Shown: positions 17,144 to 26,579 of the stretch, in pieces
Layout of the letters: the number at the start of each line of letters is the position of its first letter
Numbering within the stretch: position 1 is the stretch's first letter
From: GCA-2693325 sp964011675
GTDB taxonomy: Bacteria > Latescibacterota > UBA2968 > UBA8231
Direction of reading: 5' to 3'
Assembly (NCBI GenBank): GCA_964011675.1
Contig: CAXGPR010000001.1
Coordinates: 65,628-129,627, forward strand
Length of the DNA: 64,000 nucleotides
Translations under genes and position numbers: made by a program
The notes under the pieces: generated by a model
Database searches by the model: none
What the model was told of the DNA's origin: nothing
Seen by the model: only the letters and a program-made list of their open reading frames with translations

Positions 17144-19387
17144 ATGGAAAGAAATCCGCACCAAATCCTGCCTCAAGCCAATTTGACTCAACATACGCCC
17201 CAACAACAAGATACTAACAGCCACCTAGACTCTGTTCTAGAACAAGCAAAAGATCAGCTACAACTGCAGATGCTCCTTATTGAAGTCGCGTCTTGCGATG
17301 ATAACGCAGATTTTGCGCTCATTGCTCGCGCTTACGATTTTGCTCGCCTGCGTCACGAGGGACAGCATCGCAAATCAGGTCATCCCTTCTTACAACACTG
17401 CGTCGAGGTTGCGCGCCTTCTCGCCCAATTGCGCATGGACGATACGACAGTCGCCGCTGGCCTGCTACACGATGTGATAGAAGACACTACAGCCACATAC
17501 GAAGAAGTATCCAATTCATTCGGTCATAAGATTGCCGATTTAATTGACGGCGTCACGAAGATAGACCGCTTCACCTATGAGAGCCGAGAAGAGCGACAGG
17601 CCGAAACCTATCGCAAAATGCTCCTTTCAATGGTGAAAGATATCCGCGTTATTCTCATAAAACTCGTTGACCGCTTACACAATATGCGCACACTCGATTA
17701 TATAGGAGCAGACGCACAAGAGCGCATTGCACGAGAAACTGTAGAGGTTTATGCCCCGCTCGCCCACCGCTTTGGTTTAGCTCGCATACGCTGGGAACTA
17801 GAAGATCGAAGCCTAAAGTTCCTCCACCCCAAAGTCTATTCAGAGTTGCGAGAAAAAGTCTCAATGAAGCGGCGCGAACGAGAAGACTATATAGAGGAAT
17901 TCAAAAAACCGATTGAAGCAGATTTACAAAAAAGCAACATAGAGGCAGAGATCGGTGGTCGTCCAAAAAACTTTTTCAGCATTTATAACAAGATGAAGGC
18001 TCGCGATAAACCCTTTGAAGAAATTTACGATCTGCTTGCCATACGCATTATTGTCGACAGCATGCGCGAGTGCTATCAGACACTCGGACTAGTGCACGCT
18101 ATCTATCGCCCCATACCCGAACGCATCAAGGACTACATATCCATGCCCAAGAGCAATATGTACCAGTCTTTGCACACTTCGGTCATCGGCCCACGTGGTC
18201 TTCCTGTTGAAGTACAGATACGCACTCGTGATATGCATCATACCGCAGAGATAGGTATTGCAGCTCATTGGCGCTATAAATCAGATGACAAAGATCCCAA
18301 CGACTTTGATCAACACATGAGCTGGCTCCGGCAGATCATCGATATGCAGCAAGAAGCAACAGATCCAGAAGAATTTCTTGAGAACCTAAAAATTGAGCTT
18401 TTCCAAGATGAGATTTTTGTGTTTACGCCAAAAGGTGACTTGCATCAGTTCCCCAAAGGGGCTACTCCAATAGACTTTGCCTTTAACATACACACAGATA
18501 TTGGCATGCATTGCCTCACGGCCAAAGTAAACGGACAGGTCGTTCCTCTAAGCACACAACTCTGTAGCGGTGATACGGTAGAGATTGTCACTTCGTCTCA
18601 ACAGTCTCCCAGTCACTCTTGGTTGGATTCGGTCCAAACTGTCAAAGCACGGCAGTCGATTCGACGGTGGCTCAAAGACGAACAGCACGCGCACAGCGTT
18701 CGCCTCGGACAAGAAATATTGGATCGAGAACTCAAGCGCTTTCCTGATGTCGCCGTCAAACACGACCTGACAACTATAGCCAAAGAAATGGGCCTACCCA
18801 GCACAGAATATCTTTACGCAGCGCTAGGCAGTGGCGATTTGTCGGTCGGACGACTAATCGGACGTCTCATCCCCCAGCAGCCTAAACAGAGCAAGTTACG
18901 CAAGCAAGATAAAAGAGGCGTCCGCATTCAGGGCATAAATGACCTGATTATGACTTTCGGAAAGTGCTGCACTCCCATACCAGGAGACACAATTGTAGGC
19001 TTTATTACCCGCGGTCGCGGCGTTACTGTGCACAGGACAGACTGTCCCAATATCGGTCAAATAAGTGAGGAACCAGAGCGTATTCTTCAGGTAAACTGGG
19101 ACGTTGAAAAAGATCAGGCCTTTACAGTGCAACTCCGCGTGCGCAGCCACGACCGCAAGTTCCTCTTATCGGATATCAGCAAAGCGTTGGGAGACTGTGG
19201 ATGCAATATACAATCCGCAACCACGCGTACTCTGGGTCCGATTGCAGAACAGGATTTTGGGGTCGATGTAGTCAACATTACCCATCTGCAACAGGCAATG
19301 AAAAAAGCTAATGAGATAGAGGGAGTGCTCGAGGTGCTGCGCATAGATGAACAATCTGACGAACAGATCCACGCCTTGAAGAATTGA
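17144..19387 (+). CDS. relA/spoT: Bifunctional (p)ppGpp synthetase/hydrolase (RelA/SpoT family)
   Basis: Long RSH protein that makes and degrades the alarmone (p)ppGpp in the stringent response. Parts in order: HD hydrolase domain (about 45-200) with HDVIEDT and RLHNMRT intact, synthetase domain (about 245-365; NFFSIYNKM, YDLLAIRII, SNMYQSLHT), TGS domain (about 400-465; IFVFTPKGDL), a zinc-finger-like region with KCCTPIPGD, and a C-terminal ACT domain (about 670-745). Both catalytic halves appear complete, so it is probably the only long RSH of this organism. The frame is open from 17090, but ATG 17144 with AGGAG upstream fits better. Because it resembles both E. coli paralogues, the symbol is a family label. 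Confidence 0.95.
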   Translation: MERNPHQILPQANLTQHTPQQQDTNSHLDSVLEQAKDQLQLQMLLIEVASCDDNADFALIARAYDFARLRHEGQHRKSGHPFLQHCVEVARLLAQLRMDDTTVAAGLLHDVIEDTTATYEEVSNSFGHKIADLIDGVTKIDRFTYESREERQAETYRKMLLSMVKDIRVILIKLVDRLHNMRTLDYIGADAQERIARETVEVYAPLAHRFGLARIRWELEDRSLKFLHPKVYSELREKVSMKRREREDYIEEFKKPIEADLQKSNIEAEIGGRPKNFFSIYNKMKARDKPFEEIYDLLAIRIIVDSMRECYQTLGLVHAIYRPIPERIKDYISMPKSNMYQSLHTSVIGPRGLPVEVQIRTRDMHHTAEIGIAAHWRYKSDDKDPNDFDQHMSWLRQIIDMQQEATDPEEFLENLKIELFQDEIFVFTPKGDLHQFPKGATPIDFAFNIHTDIGMHCLTAKVNGQVVPLSTQLCSGDTVEIVTSSQQSPSHSWLDSVQTVKARQSIRRWLKDEQHAHSVRLGQEILDRELKRFPDVAVKHDLTTIAKEMGLPSTEYLYAALGSGDLSVGRLIGRLIPQQPKQSKLRKQDKRGVRIQGINDLIMTFGKCCTPIPGDTIVGFITRGRGVTVHRTDCPNIGQISEEPERILQVNWDVEKDQAFTVQLRVRSHDRKFLLSDISKALGDCGCNIQSATTRTLGPIAEQDFGVDVVNITHLQQAMKKANEIEGVLEVLRIDEQSDEQIHALKN

Positions 19388-19767
19388 GTTTCTATTAGCG
19401 TAAAAGCGGTTCTAAATTGGCTCTTATGGCGCACGGTTCGGTGGTCAACATAAGACACCCCAAATATCCTCCCATTTTTTCTTCTAAACGGACCCAAATA
19501 ATTCTCACCTACACTACACGACCAATAGCTTGGCGCTATCTGAAGCGCGCTTGAGCTTGTTGTCAAGTCACACTTCATCTGGCCAGAACACTTTCTCTTA
19601 TCACTAAATATTACACTTAATCTCGTGAAGTTAGAAGACGCTCTAAGCGACCAAGCCAAGTTGGCATTATATTCCACACAGAGCATATTACGTCGCAATT
19701 AGACGTGAAACAAAACTTATTGGCTTTACACAAGTATGCCATGGGCATTCATAACGGATCCTTCACT
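19388..19767. other. 380-bp region between the RSH gene and hisC, no feature recognised
   Basis: After the RSH stop there is no obvious terminator and no tRNA-like or repeat structure. GTG 19705 and ATG 19741 are in frame with hisC and could be alternative starts, but neither has a clear ribosome binding site. A long minus-strand frame here is antisense to the RSH 3' end and looks like chance. A hisC promoter presumably lies in this region; I cannot place one. Confidence 0.3.
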
Positions 19768-20826
19768 ATGTCGACACAACGCTCATTTTTTCGCACGAAT
19801 ATCGCCGAAATGGAAAGCTATATTCCGGGTGAACAGCCCCAAACCGACAGCTACATAAAGCTCAACACCAACGAGAATCCTTATCCTCCCTCGCCGGCCA
19901 TACTCGATCAACTGCGCCAATCCTGTACGGATGACCTGCGCTTGTACCCAGATCCAAGCGCAGGTAAACTGCGCTCCAAACTCTCTAACGTGTTTGGCCC
20001 ATCTCCTGAGCACTTTATCGTAGGCAACGGATCGGATGAACTGCTAACCATTATTATTCGCAGCTTTGCCGGTGAAAAAGACAAAATCGCCTATGCTTAT
20101 CCAACTTATGGATACTACAAACCTCTAATTGATGTCCAGGGTGCTCGAGCTGTTGTTGTCGACTATCCCGACGATTTTTCCCTACCACCACAGCTGTCCG
20201 AGACGGATGCACGCATTACGTTCATAGTCAATCCGAATGCTCCGTCTGGTACGCTGGTATCTAATTCTGAATTAGCTCAGGTCGCAGAAAAAGTAAGGGG
20301 AATCCTCGTTATCGATGAAGCGTACGTAGACTTTTCTGACGGCGGCAGCATCCAACTGATTAGAGACTTCGATAACGTCATAGTTGTCCGCACCATGTCA
20401 AAGTCATTTTCTCTAGCCGGCATGCGTATCGGTTTTGCTTGTGCATCTCCAGATCTTGTCACAGGGATGTGGAAAGTCAAGGAACATTACAACCTCAATC
20501 GTCTCAGCCTTGTAGCAGCCGAAGCCGCACTCGACGACATTGCGAGTATGCGCACCCACGCCGAACAAATATGCCAAACGCGTACCCGACTGACCGAAGA
20601 TCTGCGCACACTCGGTTTTTTTGTCTGGGATTCGGCGGCTAATTTCGTGCTCGCTCGCAGTCCACATACCCCTGCAGAGGACATTTACAATATGCTTCGA
20701 GAACGAAAAATCCTAGTGCGTTACTTCAACCAGCCGCGCCTCGATGACTGCCTGCGCATTAGTATTGGCACCGATGCAGAGATTGATGCATTTACTAAAA
20801 CTTTACGAGAGATTCTATCCTCTTAA
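19768..20826 (+). CDS. hisC: Histidinol-phosphate aminotransferase
   Basis: PLP-dependent class I/II aminotransferase that converts imidazole-acetol phosphate and glutamate to histidinol phosphate. Visible are LNTNENPY near the N-terminus (32-39), NPNAPSG (155-161), the DEAYVDF substrate/PLP region and the PLP-binding Lys212 in SKSFSLAG. The length of 352 residues fits HisC. I chose ATG 19768 because family members start close to this point; the frame is open to GTG 19705 and no candidate has a convincing ribosome binding site. It stands alone rather than in a his operon. It is convergent with the DUF2802-like gene, with a 3-bp gap. Confidence 0.9.
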   Translation: MSTQRSFFRTNIAEMESYIPGEQPQTDSYIKLNTNENPYPPSPAILDQLRQSCTDDLRLYPDPSAGKLRSKLSNVFGPSPEHFIVGNGSDELLTIIIRSFAGEKDKIAYAYPTYGYYKPLIDVQGARAVVVDYPDDFSLPPQLSETDARITFIVNPNAPSGTLVSNSELAQVAEKVRGILVIDEAYVDFSDGGSIQLIRDFDNVIVVRTMSKSFSLAGMRIGFACASPDLVTGMWKVKEHYNLNRLSLVAAEAALDDIASMRTHAEQICQTRTRLTEDLRTLGFFVWDSAANFVLARSPHTPAEDIYNMLRERKILVRYFNQPRLDDCLRISIGTDAEIDAFTKTLREILSS

Positions 20827-20829
20827 CAA

Positions 20830-21222
20830 TCAACGCCGTCGCAGACGCATCATGCGTCCCAACAATTCGACTTCTGCTACTCCCATCCCCAGCTCTTTAG
20901 CGACAGTAGCAGCTGCGTGTCCCCTTTCGAGCCGTTCCCAAGCGCGCGCATATGTGTCATTAGGCCCCTGTCGGACATTAGAACTCTGCCCCACTCTTTT
21001 TCCCCCATGCGTTTTGCCCGTCCACTCAAGCGAACGACTTACCACCTCGAGGCGATCACACACCCTTTGCACTTGTTGCTGTTGTCTCTGAAGCTCTTCT
21101 AACTGACTTAAGAGTTCATTCCGCTCTCTACAAAGCCACAAACGAAACCACCACCCTATGCTTGCGACGATACAGATTAAAAGCGCATCAGTCAGAGCAA
21201 TTTGCCAGAGTACATCACGCAT
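20830..21222 (-). CDS. DUF2802-like membrane-anchored coiled-coil protein
   Basis: A 131-residue protein with one N-terminal membrane helix (about 8-26), a Gln/Glu-rich coiled coil (about 30-65) and a C-terminal helix-turn-helix-like segment (about 90-125; ARAWERLERGHAAATVAKELGMGVAEVELL). This matches the DUF2802 pattern seen beside flagellar genes in other bacteria. The start is ATG 21222, preceded by GAAGGAG 4 bp away and overlapping the kinase stop by 8 bp. The open frame extends to 21504, but that part is antisense-free overlap with the kinase and has no signal. It is the last gene of the second flagellar operon. Function unknown. Confidence 0.75.
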   Translation of the reverse strand: MRDVLWQIALTDALLICIVASIGWWFRLWLCRERNELLSQLEELQRQQQQVQRVCDRLEVVSRSLEWTGKTHGGKRVGQSSNVRQGPNDTYARAWERLERGHAAATVAKELGMGVAEVELLGRMMRLRRR

Positions 21223-22678
21223 CAAACGCTCCTTCAGCGACGGGAAAACGTAAAGAAAAACGCGTTCCTTCGCCGTATTCACTATGCACCTCAATCGAAC
21301 CGCCGTGCCGCTCAACGATTCCGTAGCTAACAGACAAACCGAGACCAGTGCCACCCTGCTCTGAACGTGTACTAAAAAATGGTTCAAAGATGTTGTCAAG
21401 CAACGCATCGGGAATGCCAATTCCTGTATCGGCAAATTCCATAAGCACGGCCTCATCAACAACGCGAGCGGAAACCGCCAACGTCCCACCTTCTGGCATA
21501 GCATGCTGTGCGTTTATAATCAAATTCAGAAAAACCTGCTCTAGTTCGCCTATATTACCTGCGACTAAAGGCAAACAGTCGTCGCAAGTGAACACAATCT
21601 TTACTTCTGCACGCTCAAGTTCGTGCTGCACCAATTCAAGCGTCCGATCCAGCGCAGCTACCAAGTCACATGGGCCCCAAACTCTCTCGGCGGCATTGTG
21701 GCCGGCAATATCTAGTAAACCGCGAATAATTTTAGATATGCGTTTTACTCCGCGTTCAATAGATTCCAACCCCTCTTCCAAGCGGTCTCCCGACGCTGCG
21801 TTCATACGTAACAGTTGAACACGACTCAACATGATTTGTAAGGGATTATTGACTTCGTGGGCGACGCCGCCAGCTAGACGACCAATTGCGGCCATCTTCT
21901 CCGCCATGAGTAACTGCTGTTGAGATTCTTTCAATTGGCTACTACTATACGTTAACTCGCTGTACAAACGCGCATTCTCGAGGGCGATTGCCGTCTGATT
22001 TGCCAAGACGCTGAGTAATTCCATTTCCCCTGCAGTGAAAGCATCTTTGGGACGACGACAGTACAAGCCGTATAAGCCTATGTTTCGAGCACGAACTCTG
22101 AGCGGCACGAGTACGACACTACAGGTTTCCATGCCCGAATGCTCGACCGTGCTCATATCTTCTACGACTACGGGACGCTGTCCGCGTAGTACCCAGTCGA
22201 CGATTCCATCATCACACTGAGCCTGAACGCATTGCACTATGCGCTGGTCGCCTCGCGTATAAAGGACGTCGAGTTTCATATCACCTCCACCAAGAGAGAA
22301 TACCCCGCAGCTCTGGCTAGGCAAAAAACGTGCGGAAAGATCCATCAGGGCCGAGATAATATCAGAAATCGCAAAAGTCGTGCTAATCGCTTCAGTCAAC
22401 TCATGCAGATTAAGCAATTCATCCATAGAAGCGCGCAACGACTCATAGTCACTTTTCTCACGCAGGACTCGATCGTGAAGCTGCCTATTTTCTTCTTGAA
22501 GTCCTAAAACGCGTGCTTGACTCTCTCTAAGCGACTCTGCTAATATGTCAATATGAAACCTAAGGTCCCATACCTGGTCAGGATGAGCAGATGTCTTAAT
22601 TCGATCTAATAAATGCCTTATCTGAGCTATAGCTTTTTTTTCGGGCAACGCGCTATAGACAGGCTGCTCGTCGTTCAC
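21215..22678 (-). CDS. Soluble GAF-domain sensor histidine kinase
   Basis: A 487-residue kinase without membrane helices. An N-terminal coiled coil (about 40-95) is followed by a GAF domain (about 100-245), a HisKA dimerisation domain with HEVNNPLQIM near 275, and an HATPase domain with N-box NLIINAQHAM near 392, DTGIGIPD and GGTGLGL. It ends the fliO-to-fliA operon and no response regulator gene lies beside it. Soluble kinases at flagellar loci (FlgS, FlrB) commonly phosphorylate sigma54 activators. Given the sigma54-type promoters found here, this is a good candidate for such a role, by inference. The GTG start has a weak ribosome binding site. Confidence 0.85.
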   Translation of the reverse strand: MNDEQPVYSALPEKKAIAQIRHLLDRIKTSAHPDQVWDLRFHIDILAESLRESQARVLGLQEENRQLHDRVLREKSDYESLRASMDELLNLHELTEAISTTFAISDIISALMDLSARFLPSQSCGVFSLGGGDMKLDVLYTRGDQRIVQCVQAQCDDGIVDWVLRGQRPVVVEDMSTVEHSGMETCSVVLVPLRVRARNIGLYGLYCRRPKDAFTAGEMELLSVLANQTAIALENARLYSELTYSSSQLKESQQQLLMAEKMAAIGRLAGGVAHEVNNPLQIMLSRVQLLRMNAASGDRLEEGLESIERGVKRISKIIRGLLDIAGHNAAERVWGPCDLVAALDRTLELVQHELERAEVKIVFTCDDCLPLVAGNIGELEQVFLNLIINAQHAMPEGGTLAVSARVVDEAVLMEFADTGIGIPDALLDNIFEPFFSTRSEQGGTGLGLSVSYGIVERHGGSIEVHSEYGEGTRFSLRFPVAEGAFDA

Positions 22679-22718
22679 GGTCTACTTTATCTCGATAGTG
22701 TAAATTACCGGGCCCACG

Positions 22719-23657
22719 TCACGCGGCCACATCTTCGCCTTCTTCTTTATCATCCTGTTTCCCCTTCGATTCGCCGCGAGCAATTCGCGTAAATATGTCA
22801 GCTTTATCCATCTCTTCCTGCATCTGTTCACCGTGTGAGAAGATGCGATAAAGAGCCGCTTTGGGATCATCATATATGCCAAATGTGCGCAGTGCAGCAG
22901 GATCAAGCGGGGGAAGCTTATCTCCTCCTCCATCGCCAATTTTCTCGCGGCGACAGAGAAAATCTGCTAAATGTATTAAGGATGCGAGTTCTGCGTCCTG
23001 CTTTAGAAGTCCCGGCTTGTGATGGTAAGCAATCGCCGTAACCAGCTTGTCCGGAAGATTCCATTTCTCTGCAAGCCACAGGCCAATTTGCGTATGCGTA
23101 ACACCGAGAACTAGCTTTTCTGCTCTACCAATATAAAGCCCTTCATCTCGCGTTAAAGACAGTATTTGCTCAAACTCTTCGGTAAAATACTGGCTGAGAA
23201 TAAGCTTACCAATATCATGTAAAATCCCGGCCGCAAAAGCCTCTCCCTGTATGCGATAGCGGAGTCGATCTGCGAGCAAACGAGCAGCCACTCCGCAAGC
23301 GATAGAATGCTCCCAAAATTTTTGGCGATCGAAGCTAGTCTGCGCACCACCTGCCGCAAAACGCTCTAATACAGATACACTCAGCCCCAGGCTCTTAACC
23401 GTCTCAAAGCCCAGCACTACAACAGCGTGATTTACAGTAGCTATTTCGCGCGAAAAACCGTAAAAGGCAGAATTAGCCAATTTGAGAATTTTAGCAGTGA
23501 GCGCTTGATCTGTAGAGATGAGTTGAGAAACTTCGCTTGCTGAAGTCTTGGGATCGTCTATCAGGCCAATCATCTGAGTGATGACCGTAGGCAACGTGGG
23601 CAAGCCGATAATACTCCGAGTGATTCTCTTTATGCGCTGCTGCTTCTCAGCATCCAA
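22719..23657 (-). CDS. HDOD domain protein
   Basis: A 312-residue protein with an HDOD domain (about 18-215): LPTLPTVI at the start, STDQALTAKILKLANSAFYG, and GILHDIGKL, an HD-like motif. HDOD proteins are regulatory and usually not demonstrated enzymes; copies next to fliA affect motility or chemotaxis in several bacteria. The last 40 residues are charged. The start is TTG 23657 with AGGAG 7 bp upstream, better than any internal ATG. It lies 26 bp downstream of the sigma factor gene and is part of the same operon. Confidence 0.85.
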   Translation of the reverse strand: MDAEKQQRIKRITRSIIGLPTLPTVITQMIGLIDDPKTSASEVSQLISTDQALTAKILKLANSAFYGFSREIATVNHAVVVLGFETVKSLGLSVSVLERFAAGGAQTSFDRQKFWEHSIACGVAARLLADRLRYRIQGEAFAAGILHDIGKLILSQYFTEEFEQILSLTRDEGLYIGRAEKLVLGVTHTQIGLWLAEKWNLPDKLVTAIAYHHKPGLLKQDAELASLIHLADFLCRREKIGDGGGDKLPPLDPAALRTFGIYDDPKAALYRIFSHGEQMQEEMDKADIFTRIARGESKGKQDDKEEGEDVAA

Positions 23658-23683
23658 AACAGGACTCCTGGAGATGAGAATTA

Positions 23684-24475
23684 TCAGGCCATGAAACGTT
23701 TGCGCAGCTTGGATCTCAACCCAAGGACAGCCTTGGTATGCAGCTGGGAAACGCGCGATTCAGATAGCTCTAATACTTGTCCAATTTCCTTGAGTGTAAG
23801 CTCTTCATAATAATACAAGGCAATAACAAGACGCTCTTGCTCGGTGACTTCTCCGAGCGAATCGGCGAGCAAGTCACGCATCTCCTCACGTTCTAGGTTG
23901 CTGAGCGCACTCGGTTGATCTTCCGAGCGCAACGTATCGACCAGTGCAACGGGCTTGTCATCATCCTCCCCGAAACTCGTCTCATTTAGGGAGAGCAATG
24001 AAGCCGAACTCACATCGTCTATGATGTGGTAGTATGTAGCCATATCAACGCCGAGTCCCGCAGCCAATTCATCTTCTGTCGGTGAGCGTCCCAATTCGCC
24101 CTCGAGTTTTGACAAGGTACGCTCAACCTCACGAGACCGAGCGCGTGTCGAACGAGGTACCCAGTCCATACCACGTAGTTCGTCTAAGATCGACCCGCGA
24201 ATACGCAAAGATGCATAGGTTTCAAACTTTACACCTTTACCCGTATCAAAGTTACTGTAAGCCTCTATTAACCCAACAACGCCTGCATTGATTAAATCAT
24301 CCATCTCTACAGAACGAGGTAAACCAATGGCCAGACGACCGGCGATATACTTTACCAACGACAGATATTCAACCAGTTCTTTTCGCGTGTCTTCGCCCCC
24401 AGGCACACTTTGAACAGTCTGCTGCTGAGAGTATTTCTTTTTTGCACTAACTGCCGACGTATTTTTAGAACTCAT
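23684..24475 (-). CDS. fliA: Flagellar sigma factor FliA (sigma28 / WhiG family)
   Basis: RNA polymerase sigma factor of 263 residues with regions 2 (about 45-120; VEYLSLVKYIAGRL, DDLINAGVVGLIEA), 3 (about 125-190; DWVPRSTRARSREVE) and 4 (about 205-260; LTEQ-like VTEQERLVIALYYYEELTLKEIGQVL and SESRVSQLH). FliA directs late flagellar genes such as flagellin. ATG 24475 overlaps the flhG stop by 4 bp (ATGA) and is a better start than the upstream in-frame ATG at 24517. No anti-sigma factor FlgM is recognisable in the window. Position after flhF-flhG is typical. Confidence 0.93.
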   Translation of the reverse strand: MSSKNTSAVSAKKKYSQQQTVQSVPGGEDTRKELVEYLSLVKYIAGRLAIGLPRSVEMDDLINAGVVGLIEAYSNFDTGKGVKFETYASLRIRGSILDELRGMDWVPRSTRARSREVERTLSKLEGELGRSPTEDELAAGLGVDMATYYHIIDDVSSASLLSLNETSFGEDDDKPVALVDTLRSEDQPSALSNLEREEMRDLLADSLGEVTEQERLVIALYYYEELTLKEIGQVLELSESRVSQLHTKAVLGLRSKLRKRFMA

Positions 24476-25308
24476 GAACTTACTTTCACCTGTGTTTTCC
24501 AGTCCGCGTCTTCCCATCCCAACACGCTATCGAAAAAGCCAGCAGATCGACTTTCGAGCTTATTATTATCAAACCAAAGAGCCAGCTTTTCGATCGCTTC
24601 CGCTGCGGGGGAGGGCGGATCAATCTGCGCAAAGGGCACCTGTCTTTTAGCGGCTTCTCGAACATACCGATCAAATGGAATATAACCCCGATTGTCAATC
24701 TGCGCCCCTAGAAATCGTACTGTAAGTTCGGCGAACTTATCCTGCAATTCCTCCGCTTCGGACTGTGATTCTGCCATATTTATCACCAGGTGCACTGCCA
24801 TATCAGACCGCTCTACAAGCAGAGCTTTCATAGTTGCATATGAGTCGGCAATAGCGGTAGGTTCGGGCGTAGCGACCAATACCATTCGTTGAACTGCTAC
24901 AGCTGCCTCAATCGTCTTGGGTACTAATCCAGCCCCGGTATCTACGATGACATAATCAAACTGCGCTTCGAAAGAACTCAGATCTGCACGAATATCTCCC
25001 ACTCCCGGCCCTAATTCCCATCCAGCATGTTGTCCACTAGCCGAAGCCGGAAGCAAAACTAGTCCCTCAGGCCCTTCAACCGCCACTTCTTCAGCACGGC
25101 ACTCGCCGCGCAGAACATGTTCTATGCTATTTTCTACTCCACATCCCAGAAGCAGCGCACTGTTGCCCAAACCAAAGTCGGCATCTACCAAAAGCGTGGG
25201 TCGCCCCATCCGAGCCATAGCTACAGCCAAGTTCACCGCGATGCAACTCTTACCCACGCCTCCTTTGCCGCTAGTTACCGCCAAAGTCTGACCCATCTTC
25301 TCTCCCAT
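24472..25308 (-). CDS. flhG: FlhG (YlxH/FleN) MinD-like ATPase
   Basis: ParA/MinD-family ATPase of 278 residues that controls flagellar number together with FlhF. The deviant Walker A SGKGGVGKS is at about 13-21, the switch Asp lies in LLVDADFGLGN (about 40-50), and YVIVDTGAG (about 117-125) is the Walker B region. The ATG overlaps the flhF stop by one base (TAATG). A short C-terminal extension after about 240 holds a WF-rich tail. Its place between flhF and fliA is canonical. Confidence 0.93.
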   Translation of the reverse strand: MGEKMGQTLAVTSGKGGVGKSCIAVNLAVAMARMGRPTLLVDADFGLGNSALLLGCGVENSIEHVLRGECRAEEVAVEGPEGLVLLPASASGQHAGWELGPGVGDIRADLSSFEAQFDYVIVDTGAGLVPKTIEAAVAVQRMVLVATPEPTAIADSYATMKALLVERSDMAVHLVINMAESQSEAEELQDKFAELTVRFLGAQIDNRGYIPFDRYVREAAKRQVPFAQIDPPSPAAEAIEKLALWFDNNKLESRSAGFFDSVLGWEDADWKTQVKVSS

Positions 25309-26579
25309 TATGTGTTCTGTCTTTCGGGAACACGTCCTAAAATCTGCGCTACAATCTTATTCATATCGCCAGCCTCTATCTCGCCTGGCACCTGCTCCCC
25401 TACAGTCATGTAGGAAGGGGGTAATTCGCTCTGCATGACCGTGCTAAGCATTGCTCCAGGACGAACGACTTCATCTACTTTGGTAAACAGCAGACGACGC
25501 ACCCCAAAAATACGGCTGGCTTCCACAATATCGAGTGCATGTTCATACCCATTGAGTGCATCAATTACTACGTGGACTTCTTGAACACCTGCTGCAGTAA
25601 AAAGACGATGCTGACGTTCACACTCGGCTTGATCATTCGGCCCACATCCGGGGACATCAATTAAAATTAGCTGAGCCTGCTGATGTCGATCGACCACAGA
25701 AGCTATGTCCTCTTCCGAATAGGCCGTTTCCAAATCGACACCTATGATATGTGCAAATGCCTTGGCCTGATCTAATCCCCCTACGCGACGGTCATCAGCT
25801 GTTACTAAGACGATTTTTTCTTTTCTCTTTAGTGCAAAACCCGCAGCTATCTTAGCCACGGCCGTTGTTTTACCAGCTCCGGAGGCACCAAAAAAGCCGA
25901 TCACCTTACGTTTTTTACCAATTCGAATGTGCTGACATGCGGGTATACTTTCTGCAATACTACCAGCAATCCAGTCTCCTATCTGCTCGCGATCCTCTAG
26001 TGCATCACCGCTAAGGGCACGCAATGCACCAGCTGAAATATTTTCAACCAACGAAGACGCAACTCCCATGTTCCGCAGTCGCTCAATTAACCGGCTCAGC
26101 GCATCTGTCATAACCAATGTAGATGCTTTCCCTTGTCTTTCCACACGCGCTAGCGTTTCCTGCATATAGCGTAGCTGACGCATAACACGCTTGAGATCTT
26201 TTGCACCTTGCACACCGGCATCCCCGACGCCGTGATCTTCTTCTTGGGAAGGCACCTCTATCACAGACTCAGCATCAGAAGGCGGTAAAGAGTCCACGGG
26301 GTCTTTTACAACGCTGTGTGCTCCGTATCGATGTGCAGCGAGTCGCGATACACCAGCAGAAGGTCGAACTGCGGGCTGTACCTGCTTTCTGGCTGGCGCC
26401 GCGCTATCATCAAGTGCGGCCATAACCTCAACTCGCGCATCCTCGCCAGTATTAAAGCGATTATTTCGGCGAATCTGGCGCGTATTTAGAATAACGGCCT
26501 GCTCGCCGAGATCATCTCGTACTTGCTGCAGAGCCTCCGGCATATTCCGGGCTATGTATTTGCGGATCTTCATATGCAT
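25308..26579 (-). CDS. flhF: FlhF, SRP-type GTPase for flagellar placement
   Basis: A 423-residue protein. The N-terminal B domain has the conserved start KIRKYIARNMPEAL, then a low-complexity linker (about 60-130), a helical N domain and an SRP-like G domain. The P-loop GASGAGKT is near 230, the G4 motif TKVDE near 367. The G3 motif, usually DTAGR, reads DVPGCG near 305, which is unusual. FlhF recruits early flagellar proteins to the assembly site with FlhG. Met1 or Met3 may start the protein; either way it overlaps the end of flhA by 62-68 bp. Confidence 0.92.
   Translation of the reverse strand: MHMKIRKYIARNMPEALQQVRDDLGEQAVILNTRQIRRNNRFNTGEDARVEVMAALDDSAAPARKQVQPAVRPSAGVSRLAAHRYGAHSVVKDPVDSLPPSDAESVIEVPSQEEDHGVGDAGVQGAKDLKRVMRQLRYMQETLARVERQGKASTLVMTDALSRLIERLRNMGVASSLVENISAGALRALSGDALEDREQIGDWIAGSIAESIPACQHIRIGKKRKVIGFFGASGAGKTTAVAKIAAGFALKRKEKIVLVTADDRRVGGLDQAKAFAHIIGVDLETAYSEEDIASVVDRHQQAQLILIDVPGCGPNDQAECERQHRLFTAAGVQEVHVVIDALNGYEHALDIVEASRIFGVRRLLFTKVDEVVRPGAMLSTVMQSELPPSYMTVGEQVPGEIEAGDMNKIVAQILGRVPERQNT

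Noticed and set aside
19114..19698. A 194-residue minus-strand reading frame over the RSH 3' end and the gap before hisC
   Set aside because: It is antisense to the conserved ACT domain for half its length, has no ribosome binding site, and its composition does not look like a protein family.
20830..21504. The long 224-residue version of the DUF2802-like protein
   Set aside because: Its first 94 residues lie entirely inside the kinase gene in another frame. ATG 21222 has an excellent ribosome binding site and begins exactly at the membrane helix.
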